This document shows, piece after piece, positions 44,652-52,751 of a stretch of 64,000 nt of DNA. Position 1 is the first letter of the stretch. Every line of letters begins with the position of its first letter. The notes under the pieces were generated by a model that worked only from the letters and a program-made list of their open reading frames with translations, searched no databases and was not told where the DNA came from. The DNA lies in the NCBI RefSeq assembly GCF_030068545.1, contig NZ_JASJOR010000039.1, positions 1 through 64,000 of the forward strand. The letters run 5' to 3'. Both the position numbers and the translations under genes were made by a program. Source of the stretch: Xanthocytophaga flava (lineage in GTDB: Bacteria > Bacteroidota > Bacteroidia > Cytophagales > 172606-1).

Positions 44652-44685
44652 AATCAGGCTTATCTGCATGCAGATAAGCCTGATT
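44652..44685 (-). terminator. Terminator of gmd: 34-bp perfect palindrome
   Basis: Two 17-bp halves abut without a spacer (left half AATCAGGCTTATCTGCA). It lies 26 bp past the gmd stop, and the minus strand then continues GTTTTTCTG. As RNA it would be a very strong hairpin. Confidence 0.85.
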
Positions 44686-44711
44686 AAAGAAATACAATCT
44701 TATAGATTATC

Positions 44712-45824
44712 TTATTCGTGGTAGTTCAATACACGATGACCTTCAGAAGCTAATAGTTGATCACGTTTGAACAATGCAATATCAGCATCCATCATATCTT
44801 TTACCAAGGCAGGTAGATCATATTTCAGTTTCCAGCCTAATTTTTCTTTTGCTTTTGTAGGATCTCCTAACAAAAGATCTACTTCTGTAGGACGGAAATA
44901 CTTAGCATCAATGGCAACTATTTCTTTGCCAATTGGCAGTTGATATTCAGGATTAGAGCAAGATGCTACATAGGCTTTCTCATCAATACCTTCTCCTCTG
45001 AAATCCAGTTCAATACCCACTTCTGCAAATGCCATACGTACGAAATCACGAATGCGGGTAGTCACACCTGTTGCGATAACAAAGTCTTCAGGCTTCTCTT
45101 GTTGTAAGATCAACCACATTGCCTCTACATAATCTTTAGCATGTCCCCAGTCACGTTGTGCATCCAGGTTACCTAGATATAATTTATCCTGGAACCCTAA
45201 GGCAATACGAGCAGCGGCACGTGTAATCTTACGTGTTACGAATGTTTCACCACGTAATGGAGACTCGTGGTTAAATAAAATACCATTACAAGCATACATA
45301 TCATATGCTTCACGATAGTTTACTGTAATCCAGTAACCATACAATTTAGCAACAGCATAAGGAGAACGAGGATAGAAAGGTGTTTCTTCAGATTGAGCAT
45401 GTCCTTGTACACCTCCATATAATTCAGAAGTAGACGCCTGATAGATTTTGGTTTTTTTAGTCAGACCCAGTAACCGAACTGCTTCTAGGATACGTAATGT
45501 CCCAATTCCATCTACTTGAGCAGTATATTCAGGTTCGTCAAAACTTACACGAACATGAGACATGGCCCCCAAGTTATAGATCTCATCTGGCTGAATTTCC
45601 TGGATGATACGGATTACGTTTGTTGAATCGCTCAGGTCTCCGTAATGTAATTTAAACCGTACACCTTTTTCATGTGGATCCTGATACAAATGATCAATAC
45701 GTTCCGTATTAAAAAGAGAGCTTCTTCTTTTAATACCATGAACCTCATACCCTTTGCTTAGCAATAACTCGGCTAGGTAAGCGCCGTCTTGTCCTGTAAT
45801 ACCTGTAATAAGAGCTTTTTTCAT
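44712..45824 (-). CDS. gmd: GDP-mannose 4,6-dehydratase
   Basis: SDR-type nucleotide-sugar enzyme of 370 residues that turns GDP-mannose into GDP-4-dehydro-6-deoxy-mannose, the precursor of GDP-fucose or GDP-rhamnose. The cofactor motif is TGITGQDGAYLAELLL at the N-terminus, the catalytic triad region is ASTSELYGG (Thr/Ser, Glu) with YAVAKLYGYW (Tyr-x3-Lys), and the GDP-binding and NADP elements LHYGDLSDSTN and HESPLRGETFVTRKI are present. The start at 45824 (MKKALITGITGQ) is chosen because the twelve upstream codons do not match the family. It would supply sugar donors for surface glycans, perhaps used by the block at 40518-44027. Confidence 0.97.
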   Translation of the reverse strand: MKKALITGITGQDGAYLAELLLSKGYEVHGIKRRSSLFNTERIDHLYQDPHEKGVRFKLHYGDLSDSTNVIRIIQEIQPDEIYNLGAMSHVRVSFDEPEYTAQVDGIGTLRILEAVRLLGLTKKTKIYQASTSELYGGVQGHAQSEETPFYPRSPYAVAKLYGYWITVNYREAYDMYACNGILFNHESPLRGETFVTRKITRAAARIALGFQDKLYLGNLDAQRDWGHAKDYVEAMWLILQQEKPEDFVIATGVTTRIRDFVRMAFAEVGIELDFRGEGIDEKAYVASCSNPEYQLPIGKEIVAIDAKYFRPTEVDLLLGDPTKAKEKLGWKLKYDLPALVKDMMDADIALFKRDQLLASEGHRVLNYHE

Positions 45825-46054
45825 AGAAATTAATAAATTACTTCCGATTGAAGAGTGCAAATATGATAATTAAAATATTGACATTCAATTTTATGGACAA
45901 AATCTTCCAAAACATTACACCAATTCTGCTATCATCACATGCTTATTAATCAGTAAAGTATAAGAAAGGTAAATGCTCATTCTGAATTTTATCAAAATAA
46001 ATTAAGTACAATCTGAAAAAACATGCACAGTTTTATTTCCGGACACTTCCCAAT

Positions 46055-47158
46055 TTAATGTGTCTGTGGAATTTTTTGGACAAATCCATCCTGATTGATA
46101 CACCACAGGACTTTATCTTGTCCCTGAATTTTACCTATAAACTGATGAGTAGTAGCCTCTATAAATATATTATTGATTTGCTTATCAATTATCACCTGAC
46201 TAGACGTAAACTGTAAATCAGATACATGAGCTGCATATTTCCCATATTTCTCATGATATTGTTTTTGCCGATAATATATCAGCCACAGGTAATGCTTTTG
46301 TTGTTCGGAATATGGTAAAACAATCGAACCAGAGGATATTGTATGTACGAACTGCAAATAACCCCATCTTTCCGGGTAATGCATATTAATCACTCCCTGT
46401 GGTGACCAGACCCAGTTATGCTCTGGAAGATTTCGTCCATTAGCATCCTTACGTTTTACATATTTCCCATTCTGAATATCTGTATCCCACTCTACACGTG
46501 AAAAGTTTATACGCCATAAAGTGCCATGCTCAGGTACAGTCCGATTATTTCCAATTGTAAGGGCCCAAAATGGAATAGCCATTTCAACCGTCCACCCTTT
46601 GTCTATATCCGCAGGATTATTTAACGTCCCATTTACCTTCACAGCAGAACGCAGTTTGTCTACATGCCAGGAAATCATGGCATCGCCTCCATTACGATAA
46701 GGTTTTGGTAAAAGTAAATCAAAAATTGTATTTATTGCGTTTACCTCTATCTCAAAATAGTGATGTGTATCTTGGTCTGGATCAATGAACACCTCAAAAT
46801 CATTGTCATAATAAACAATTTCATCATGTTGCTTTAATGTTGCCCATACATGTGGTTCGTCTAGTTCTGCTGCAATGAACAAAGCAGAATCAGACCATAC
46901 CATTTTTACACGGGTTGTCCAAACAGGCTTGGGTCGTTTGTCACCTTCTATATCTGTAAACTGCTCTGTCCATGATACTGATTGCCATGCAGGATCATTG
47001 ATATCTCCATCAATCACAGGTTTCCTGGCAGTATAAATAGCCTGATACTGTTTGGGTGTAGTAAAAAGATGTTCTAGTCCAGCAAATGTAGTTTGCCCAT
47101 ACAAAGAGCTCACTTTAAGTCCACTAACGAGAACTAGAGCTAAAAGTTTCTTAATCAT
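46055..47158 (-). CDS. CBM9-like secreted carbohydrate-binding protein
   Basis: Exported protein of 367 residues with a signal peptide (LVSGLKVSSLYGQ). The main part is a family-9 carbohydrate-binding-like domain at about 40-260: ARKPVIDGDINDPAWQ, WSDSALFIAAELDEPHVWA, YYDNDFEVFIDPDQDTHHYF, and DKGWTVEMAIPFWAL. A C-terminal region of about 90 residues (HYLWLIYYRQKQYHEKYGKY) is less clear. It is placed before a GH3 enzyme and a GH92 enzyme; a role in binding plant or yeast glycan is inferred. A terminator separates it from the GH3 gene upstream. Confidence 0.88.
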   Translation of the reverse strand: MIKKLLALVLVSGLKVSSLYGQTTFAGLEHLFTTPKQYQAIYTARKPVIDGDINDPAWQSVSWTEQFTDIEGDKRPKPVWTTRVKMVWSDSALFIAAELDEPHVWATLKQHDEIVYYDNDFEVFIDPDQDTHHYFEIEVNAINTIFDLLLPKPYRNGGDAMISWHVDKLRSAVKVNGTLNNPADIDKGWTVEMAIPFWALTIGNNRTVPEHGTLWRINFSRVEWDTDIQNGKYVKRKDANGRNLPEHNWVWSPQGVINMHYPERWGYLQFVHTISSGSIVLPYSEQQKHYLWLIYYRQKQYHEKYGKYAAHVSDLQFTSSQVIIDKQINNIFIEATTHQFIGKIQGQDKVLWCINQDGFVQKIPQTH

Positions 47159-47198
47159 ATATTTATGTTGCTCGATTTATGTATATAGTAATGAAAAA

Positions 47199-47238
47199 AA
47201 AGAAAGAGTGAAATCTTTTCAGAGATCACTCTTTCTTT
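47199..47238 (-). terminator. Terminator of the GH3 glycosidase gene
   Basis: Stem AAAGAAAGAGTGA (47199-47211) with TCACTCTTTCTTT (47226-47238), 14-nt loop, 19 bp beyond the stop. Confidence 0.85.
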
Positions 47239-47256
47239 CTATTGCACCAACTTGAC

Positions 47257-49422
47257 TTATTTTATTTTAATAGTTACAGACAATTTATCATCCTGTGAAT
47301 GACTACCCAATACGATTTTATAATTACCACTATATACCTTCCATTGTCCTTTTTGCAAATCCCATTTACGCAGTTCACTTACAGGTATCTTGAATGTTAC
47401 ATTCTGTTCTCCATTTTTTGTCACAGTAACCCGCTGAAAACCTTTTAGTTCTTTCAATGGCATCCGTTCAATACCTGGATATTGGATATATGCCTGTACT
47501 ACCTCATCTGCATCTATTGTCCCGGTATTCTTTACAGTAACTGTAAATTCCAGTACATCCTTTGCAGAGTAAACAGCTTTAGGCACTTTACCCCAGTTAT
47601 AAGCAAAAGAAGTATAGCTCAATCCAAAGCCAAATGGGTATTGTACCTGTCCGCTAAAATATCGGTATGTTTTTCCTTTCATAACATAGCTGTCATAGGC
47701 AGTAAGGTCAGAAAGTGATTTATAGAAAGTAACTGGTAAATGGCCTGAAGGAGATATCTTTCCAAATAAAATATCAGCCAATGCATTTCCTCCCTGTTCA
47801 CCAGGATACCACGCCAGAACAATAGCATCTGCATATGGCTCAATAGCTGCAATATCTATTGCACTACCTGCTGTAATTACAGCAACTATTGGTTTATTGT
47901 GACGTTTGCGGAGCGCTTTCAGAAAAGCAATATGACTGGCAGGCAAACTCATATTTACTCGATCTCCACCACTAGCCGCAAGGAAAGCGTCTCCTTCTTC
48001 ACCTTCTAATACAGGTGTTAATCCAAGTACGGCAATAGATAAATCACTATTTTCCGCTGCCCAAAGTCCACCAAAACGTGTTGTATCCGTATAGTCACAT
48101 CCCTGATCATATTGTACACCTACTCCAGGACCGGCAGCATCAGTAATTCCTTCTACAAAAGTCACTGTATTTTTAGATACCCCATGATAATTGGCAACCA
48201 ATGCGTCCAATGATGCCGCATTAGGTCCCAGAATCATAATACTATTATACTGTGATTGTTTTAATGGGAGAACTCCCTTGCTATTCTTCAAAAGGACCAT
48301 ACTCTGTTGTGCCATCTTTCTTGCCAGAGCTACATGTTCTGGAGAACGAACACTTTCAGCACCCAGGTTGCTATAGGGAACCAGAGAAGGATCATCAAAG
48401 AAACCCAGTTTAAACTGTGTACGTAAAGCAGGTGCCAGAGCTGAATCAATATCAGCAGCAGTAAGCAATCCCTCTTTAATTGCCTGTAATGCATCTTTTT
48501 GCAGGATATTAGAACAATCCAGATTGATACCTGCTTTGATTGCAGCTGCAGCTACTTCTACCGGGCCTTTCATAACCTTATGTCTCGACCAAATATCATC
48601 TAAAGCACCACAATCTGTTACCTTATGTCCCTGAAAATGCCATTCCTTTATAAGGATGTCGTTTAGTAAAGTATTACTTGTACAACAAGGTTCATTATTC
48701 ACTCTGTTGTAACCACACATAATAGACTCAACCTTTGCATCAACCAATTTATTAAACGCATACAAATACGTTTCTCGTAAATCTTTTTCATCTACCACTG
48801 CATTAAATGAATGTCTGCCGGCTTCCGGACCGCTATGCACTGCAAAGTGTTTGGCGCAGGCTGATGTTTTCAGATAACGAGGATCATCTCCCTGCAGTCC
48901 TTTGATAAAGGCAACTCCCATCTGTGAAGTTAGGAAAGGATCTTCGCCATAGGTTTCCTGTCCTCTTCCCCATCGTGGATCACGAAATATATTGATATTG
49001 GGAGACCAGAATGTCAAACCCATATATTGAATACGACGATTCTGTTGCAAAGACAAGTTATACTTGGCTCTTGCCTCCGTAGAAATAGCTGAAGAAATAT
49101 CTTTCAACAACTGATCGTTAAAAGATGCCGCCATACCAATAGCCTGAGGAAAAATAGTAGCTTCACCTGCCCTTGCAACTCCATGCAATGCTTCATTCCA
49201 CCAGTTATAGGCAGGAATATTTAAACGAGTTATTTCCGGACTACGATATCCTAGAAGAGAAATCTTTTCTTCCAGAGTCAGTTGTTTTAACAAATCCTGA
49301 GTACGAACAGCTAAGGTTTGTTTACTATCTCTGAAAAGGGGTGTCTGCTGTGCATAAGACATTGAAGTCATACAACACAATAGAAGCAACAGCTTGTAAG
49401 CCTGATGTTTAATAAAAAGCAT
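47257..49422 (-). CDS. Glycoside hydrolase family 3 (beta-glucosidase/xylosidase)
   Basis: Secreted enzyme of 721 residues with a signal peptide ending MSYAQ. Domain order is the GH3 (alpha/beta)8 barrel (about 45-340) with the catalytic-nucleophile region HKVTDCGALDDIW and GRGQETYGEDPFLTS, then the alpha/beta sandwich (SMVLLKNSKGVLPL, AVLGLTPVLEGEEGDAFLAA), and a C-terminal Fn3-like domain (EVVQAYIQYPGIERMPLKEL). The TDCGAL-type nucleophile motif is common in beta-xylosidase/glucosidase clades, so the exact sugar is open. It removes beta-linked glycosyl residues from oligosaccharides. It lies between the CBM9-like and GH92 genes but is terminated separately. Confidence 0.95.
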   Translation of the reverse strand: MLFIKHQAYKLLLLLCCMTSMSYAQQTPLFRDSKQTLAVRTQDLLKQLTLEEKISLLGYRSPEITRLNIPAYNWWNEALHGVARAGEATIFPQAIGMAASFNDQLLKDISSAISTEARAKYNLSLQQNRRIQYMGLTFWSPNINIFRDPRWGRGQETYGEDPFLTSQMGVAFIKGLQGDDPRYLKTSACAKHFAVHSGPEAGRHSFNAVVDEKDLRETYLYAFNKLVDAKVESIMCGYNRVNNEPCCTSNTLLNDILIKEWHFQGHKVTDCGALDDIWSRHKVMKGPVEVAAAAIKAGINLDCSNILQKDALQAIKEGLLTAADIDSALAPALRTQFKLGFFDDPSLVPYSNLGAESVRSPEHVALARKMAQQSMVLLKNSKGVLPLKQSQYNSIMILGPNAASLDALVANYHGVSKNTVTFVEGITDAAGPGVGVQYDQGCDYTDTTRFGGLWAAENSDLSIAVLGLTPVLEGEEGDAFLAASGGDRVNMSLPASHIAFLKALRKRHNKPIVAVITAGSAIDIAAIEPYADAIVLAWYPGEQGGNALADILFGKISPSGHLPVTFYKSLSDLTAYDSYVMKGKTYRYFSGQVQYPFGFGLSYTSFAYNWGKVPKAVYSAKDVLEFTVTVKNTGTIDADEVVQAYIQYPGIERMPLKELKGFQRVTVTKNGEQNVTFKIPVSELRKWDLQKGQWKVYSGNYKIVLGSHSQDDKLSVTIKIK

Positions 49423-49489
49423 TTATACTATTGATTTGAAAGAAAATAGAAGAATACTATGTGATGTGGTATATCCGGAATGAGAACAG

Positions 49490-49537
49490 GTATTCTCCAT
49501 AATTTTTGGTTTGTAAACCACTAACTATGGAGAATAC
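49490..49537 (-). terminator. Long hairpin after the GH92 gene
   Basis: Outer stem GTATTCTCCATA (49490-49501) with TATGGAGAATAC (49526-49537); the loop holds an inner stem TGGTTT-GT-AAACCA. It lies 18 bp past the GH92 stop. It is not followed by a U-run, so termination is probable but not certain. Confidence 0.6.
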
Positions 49538-49554
49538 TAAGTAACGAATAATCT

Positions 49555-51846
49555 TCATTCTGGCAGTGAACGAGCCCAGTTTTCCTTAGCAACACCCCAT
49601 GTCTTGCTAGGTTTGCTGCCCATCTCAATAACTAATTCACCCCCTTTTATCATATCTTTATGTAAAAGATATGATTGAGGATAAGATGTGCCATTCAGAG
49701 TCATACGCTGAATGTATAGATTCTGTGGACCATTGTTTTTGATCTGTATATGAAATGTTTTATTCTCTCCAACAGTTAAACGGACATCATCAAATACAGG
49801 GCTTCCCATCACGTAGGCTCCATTTGCAGGATTGGCAGAGTAAAATCCTAGGGAAGACAATACATACCAGGCAGACATCTGGCCCACATCTTCATTACCT
49901 GATAATCCATCAGGCTTTTCAGTGTATAAGTTATCCAGAATATATCGAACTTTCTCAGCGGTCTTCCAAGGTTGGCCTACATAAGCATACATATAGGTAA
50001 TATGATGACTAGGTTCATTGCCATGTGCATATAAACCAATCAATCCGGTAATATCATTGGAAGCTTCATTTCCCATATCACCTTTGATCACAAATAATGA
50101 GTCCAGCTTATCAGTGAATTTCTTTTCGCCACCCATTAACTGAACCAGTCCTTCTACATCGTGTGGCACCAACCATGTATATTGCCAGGAATTACCTTCT
50201 GCAAAATCATCTTTCATGTGTCGGGTAATAAAAGGACTAAAAGGAGTACGCCATTCAGTATCCGAGATACGACCTCTTACAAAGCGGATTGCAGGATCAA
50301 AATAGTTTTTGTAGTTAGCACCTCGTCTGCTGAAATACTGATAATCTTCTTCCTTACCCAACATTTTAGCAACCTGTGCAATACTCCAGTCATCAATAGA
50401 ATATTCCATCCCTTTGGACACACTTTCTAACTCAGCATTGGCGGGTATATACCCTTGTTTCTTTACATAGTTCAGTCCACGTTCATCCAGCATAGCAGAA
50501 GCTTTCATCGCTTCAAAGGCCAGATTTACATCAAATCCATTAAATCCTTTCAGACAGGCATCCGCAATTACGGGAATAGCACTATTACCAGGCATGGTAT
50601 TGGTTTCGTTTCCCATCAAATGCCATACAGGTAATTTTCCCTGTTGTTGATAAATAGCCAACATGCTATTCACCATATCATTTACCCGCTGAGGTTGTAC
50701 AAGAGTAAATAGAGGATTGGCTCCTCGATATGTATCCCAGAGAGAAAAGGTTGTCAGATTGGTAAATGGTGCACTCCTATAAATCTGTTTATCTGTACCC
50801 CTGTAGTCCCCATTGTGGTCATTAAAGGTAGAGGGAGCTATCATAGTGTGATACAATGCTGTGTAAAATATCTTCAGTCGTTTGGTATCGTTTGACTGGA
50901 CAGCAACTTTATTTAATTCTTTGTTCCAGGCAGCTTTTGCATTATTTACTACTTTTGTAAAATTCCAGTGTGGCAATTCGGTTTGAATATTAGCCAGTGC
51001 ATTGTCTGCACTTACAGGAGAAATACCGACCTTCACATGTACTATTTCATTTTCAGTAGTAGCAAAGCTAACCACACCTTTGATTCGATTGCCATCAGCC
51101 ATAGTCCCTTTAACAGGTGTCTGATCGTTATATAAATCAAACTGCTTAATTGGCTTCGAGAAGATTATTGTAAAAAACAAACGTTGATCGGGTGCCCAGC
51201 CTTTGGAATTTCGAAAACCAATCAAAGTAGAGTCATTCAACTTTTCTAGTCGTGTAACAGTAGCCAGATCCCAACCAATACCTTCTTTCAAGTCAATTAC
51301 CAAGTGTGCATCTGAAGACTTTGGAAAAGTGTATTGATGAAAACCAACTCGTTCTGTAGCAGTTAGTTCAGCCTTGATACCATATCTTTTCAGTAGGACA
51401 GAATAATATCCCGGCTTAGCTATTTCATCACTATGAGAGAACAAGGATGAATATCCACTGTTCAAATCTTTGGGTGTACCTTTGGTAACCTTTACATTTC
51501 CGGTAGTAGGCATGATTAGTACATCCCCCAGATCTCCTATCCCAGTACCACTCAGATGAGTATGAGCAAAACCAATAATAACTGAATCAGAGTAATGATA
51601 TCCGGAACACCAGTCCCAGCCCTCAGAAATCTGAGTAGGCCCTAATTGTACAGCCCCGAAAGGCACATTGGCGCCCAGAAATACATGCCCATGGAAACCA
51701 GTACCAATATAAGGGTCAACATATGTGGTGAGATCGTTTTGTTCTGCAGAAGAAGCAGAAGAGTTCTTGACGTAAGCACTTTTGCATGCTACAATCATCC
51801 CCAGGCAAATACACCATAGGGTAACTTTAAGAGAAGAGCAGGTCAT
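49555..51846 (-). CDS. GH92 family alpha-mannosidase lipoprotein
   Basis: Glycoside hydrolase family 92 enzyme of 763 residues; this family is calcium-dependent exo-acting alpha-mannosidases. A lipoprotein signal (WCICLGMIVAC) precedes the N-terminal beta-sandwich with YVDPYIGTGFHGHVFLGANV, PFGAVQLGPTQISEGWDWCS and FAHTHLSGTGIGDLGDVLIM. The C-terminal (alpha/alpha) barrel contains TFSLWDTYRGANPLF and the GH92 hallmark GNEDVGQMSAWYVLSSLGFY. It would trim mannose from N-glycans or yeast mannan at the cell surface. No SusCD pair is adjacent, so import of the products is not explained here. Confidence 0.95.
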   Translation of the reverse strand: MTCSSLKVTLWCICLGMIVACKSAYVKNSSASSAEQNDLTTYVDPYIGTGFHGHVFLGANVPFGAVQLGPTQISEGWDWCSGYHYSDSVIIGFAHTHLSGTGIGDLGDVLIMPTTGNVKVTKGTPKDLNSGYSSLFSHSDEIAKPGYYSVLLKRYGIKAELTATERVGFHQYTFPKSSDAHLVIDLKEGIGWDLATVTRLEKLNDSTLIGFRNSKGWAPDQRLFFTIIFSKPIKQFDLYNDQTPVKGTMADGNRIKGVVSFATTENEIVHVKVGISPVSADNALANIQTELPHWNFTKVVNNAKAAWNKELNKVAVQSNDTKRLKIFYTALYHTMIAPSTFNDHNGDYRGTDKQIYRSAPFTNLTTFSLWDTYRGANPLFTLVQPQRVNDMVNSMLAIYQQQGKLPVWHLMGNETNTMPGNSAIPVIADACLKGFNGFDVNLAFEAMKASAMLDERGLNYVKKQGYIPANAELESVSKGMEYSIDDWSIAQVAKMLGKEEDYQYFSRRGANYKNYFDPAIRFVRGRISDTEWRTPFSPFITRHMKDDFAEGNSWQYTWLVPHDVEGLVQLMGGEKKFTDKLDSLFVIKGDMGNEASNDITGLIGLYAHGNEPSHHITYMYAYVGQPWKTAEKVRYILDNLYTEKPDGLSGNEDVGQMSAWYVLSSLGFYSANPANGAYVMGSPVFDDVRLTVGENKTFHIQIKNNGPQNLYIQRMTLNGTSYPQSYLLHKDMIKGGELVIEMGSKPSKTWGVAKENWARSLPE

Positions 51847-51973
51847 ACACGAAAGTCAAACAATGAGAATTATGAAGCGATAAAAATAATAAAATATTTT
51901 ACGAAGAGATTCTACAATAAAAAATATTTTACTTTTAGATAGAACTCCCAATAATAATTGGTGACATGCCGAA

Positions 51974-52021
51974 TATAAAAAATAGAAGCCTTGTTATATA
52001 ACAAGGCTTCTATTTTTTATA
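51974..52021 (-). terminator. Terminator of the SPOR protein gene: 48-bp perfect palindrome
   Basis: Two abutting 24-bp halves with core GAAGCCTTGTTAT / ATAACAAGGCTTC and outer A6/T6 runs. It lies 55 bp past the SPOR gene stop and could act in either direction. Confidence 0.8.
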
Positions 52022-52076
52022 CCATCCTTCTACCCGTTATCACACTTATGCGAACAATTTCTACTTTCTGTGTATT

Positions 52077-52610
52077 CTATCTGATCTCAATGCGTTCTGG
52101 AACAATTAATGCTGTAGGAAATTCGGCCTTCAAGGCTACATACACACGTTGTGCTTCTAGCCGATCAATAAAATCACCTACTTTTACCCGAAAATTGGGT
52201 TGCACATAGACAATATGAGGGGTAATATCTGGAAATAATGTATAGGATCGATCTCTGGCCCGGTTTGCTTCATCACTACTGTTGCCTGAATAGATTTGCA
52301 CCCGATATCCTTGAGCAAACCGAATATTCTTATTTGTATTGGCAATAGTATCCAGAATTACATCCAGCTTTTGTGTAATGTCTCCAACAGGCTTACCCTT
52401 TGTGACAGGCTTACCTGGTTCGGATACAGGAGTCGCAGTACTTTTTGTTTCGTTACTTACTGTATAAACAGGCCGATAGGCAGATACATCATCCTTAAAA
52501 GACCCTACATTACTAGTTGTTTTACTAGCAGCTTTTCCTGAAACACAACTTTCGAGAATACCCACAAAAACACAAATTATTCCTAGCACAAACACACGAT
52601 ATGATATCAT
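52077..52610 (-). CDS. SPOR-domain lipoprotein
   Basis: Protein of 177 residues with a lipoprotein signal (LGIICVFVGILESC), a polar linker of about 70 residues rich in Thr/Ser/Lys, and a C-terminal SPOR-like domain at about 95-175 (FAQGYRVQIYSGNSSDEANR, PNFRVKVGDFIDRLEAQRVY). SPOR domains bind denuded peptidoglycan glycan strands at septa. It lies between GH92 and secA on the same strand, separated from both by terminators. A role at the cell envelope is likely; a specific role in division is inferred. Confidence 0.87.
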   Translation of the reverse strand: MISYRVFVLGIICVFVGILESCVSGKAASKTTSNVGSFKDDVSAYRPVYTVSNETKSTATPVSEPGKPVTKGKPVGDITQKLDVILDTIANTNKNIRFAQGYRVQIYSGNSSDEANRARDRSYTLFPDITPHIVYVQPNFRVKVGDFIDRLEAQRVYVALKAEFPTALIVPERIEIR

Positions 52611-52690
52611 AAAAAATTGCTTAAAGACCTATTCTATATTACCAGAACTATCACTAAAGATTACAAAGAAAACACTATCTTTTCAAACGA

Positions 52691-52729
52691 AAAAACCTGA
52701 CAGAAGTTACTTATAACTGTCAGGTTTTT
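52691..52729 (-). terminator. Terminator of secA
   Basis: Stem AAAAACCTGACAG (52691-52703) with CTGTCAGGTTTTT (52717-52729); inner AGTTA/TAACT pairing extends it. It starts 22 bp past the secA stop. Confidence 0.92.
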
Positions 52730-52751
52730 ATTTTACCTATAGAGATGATGA

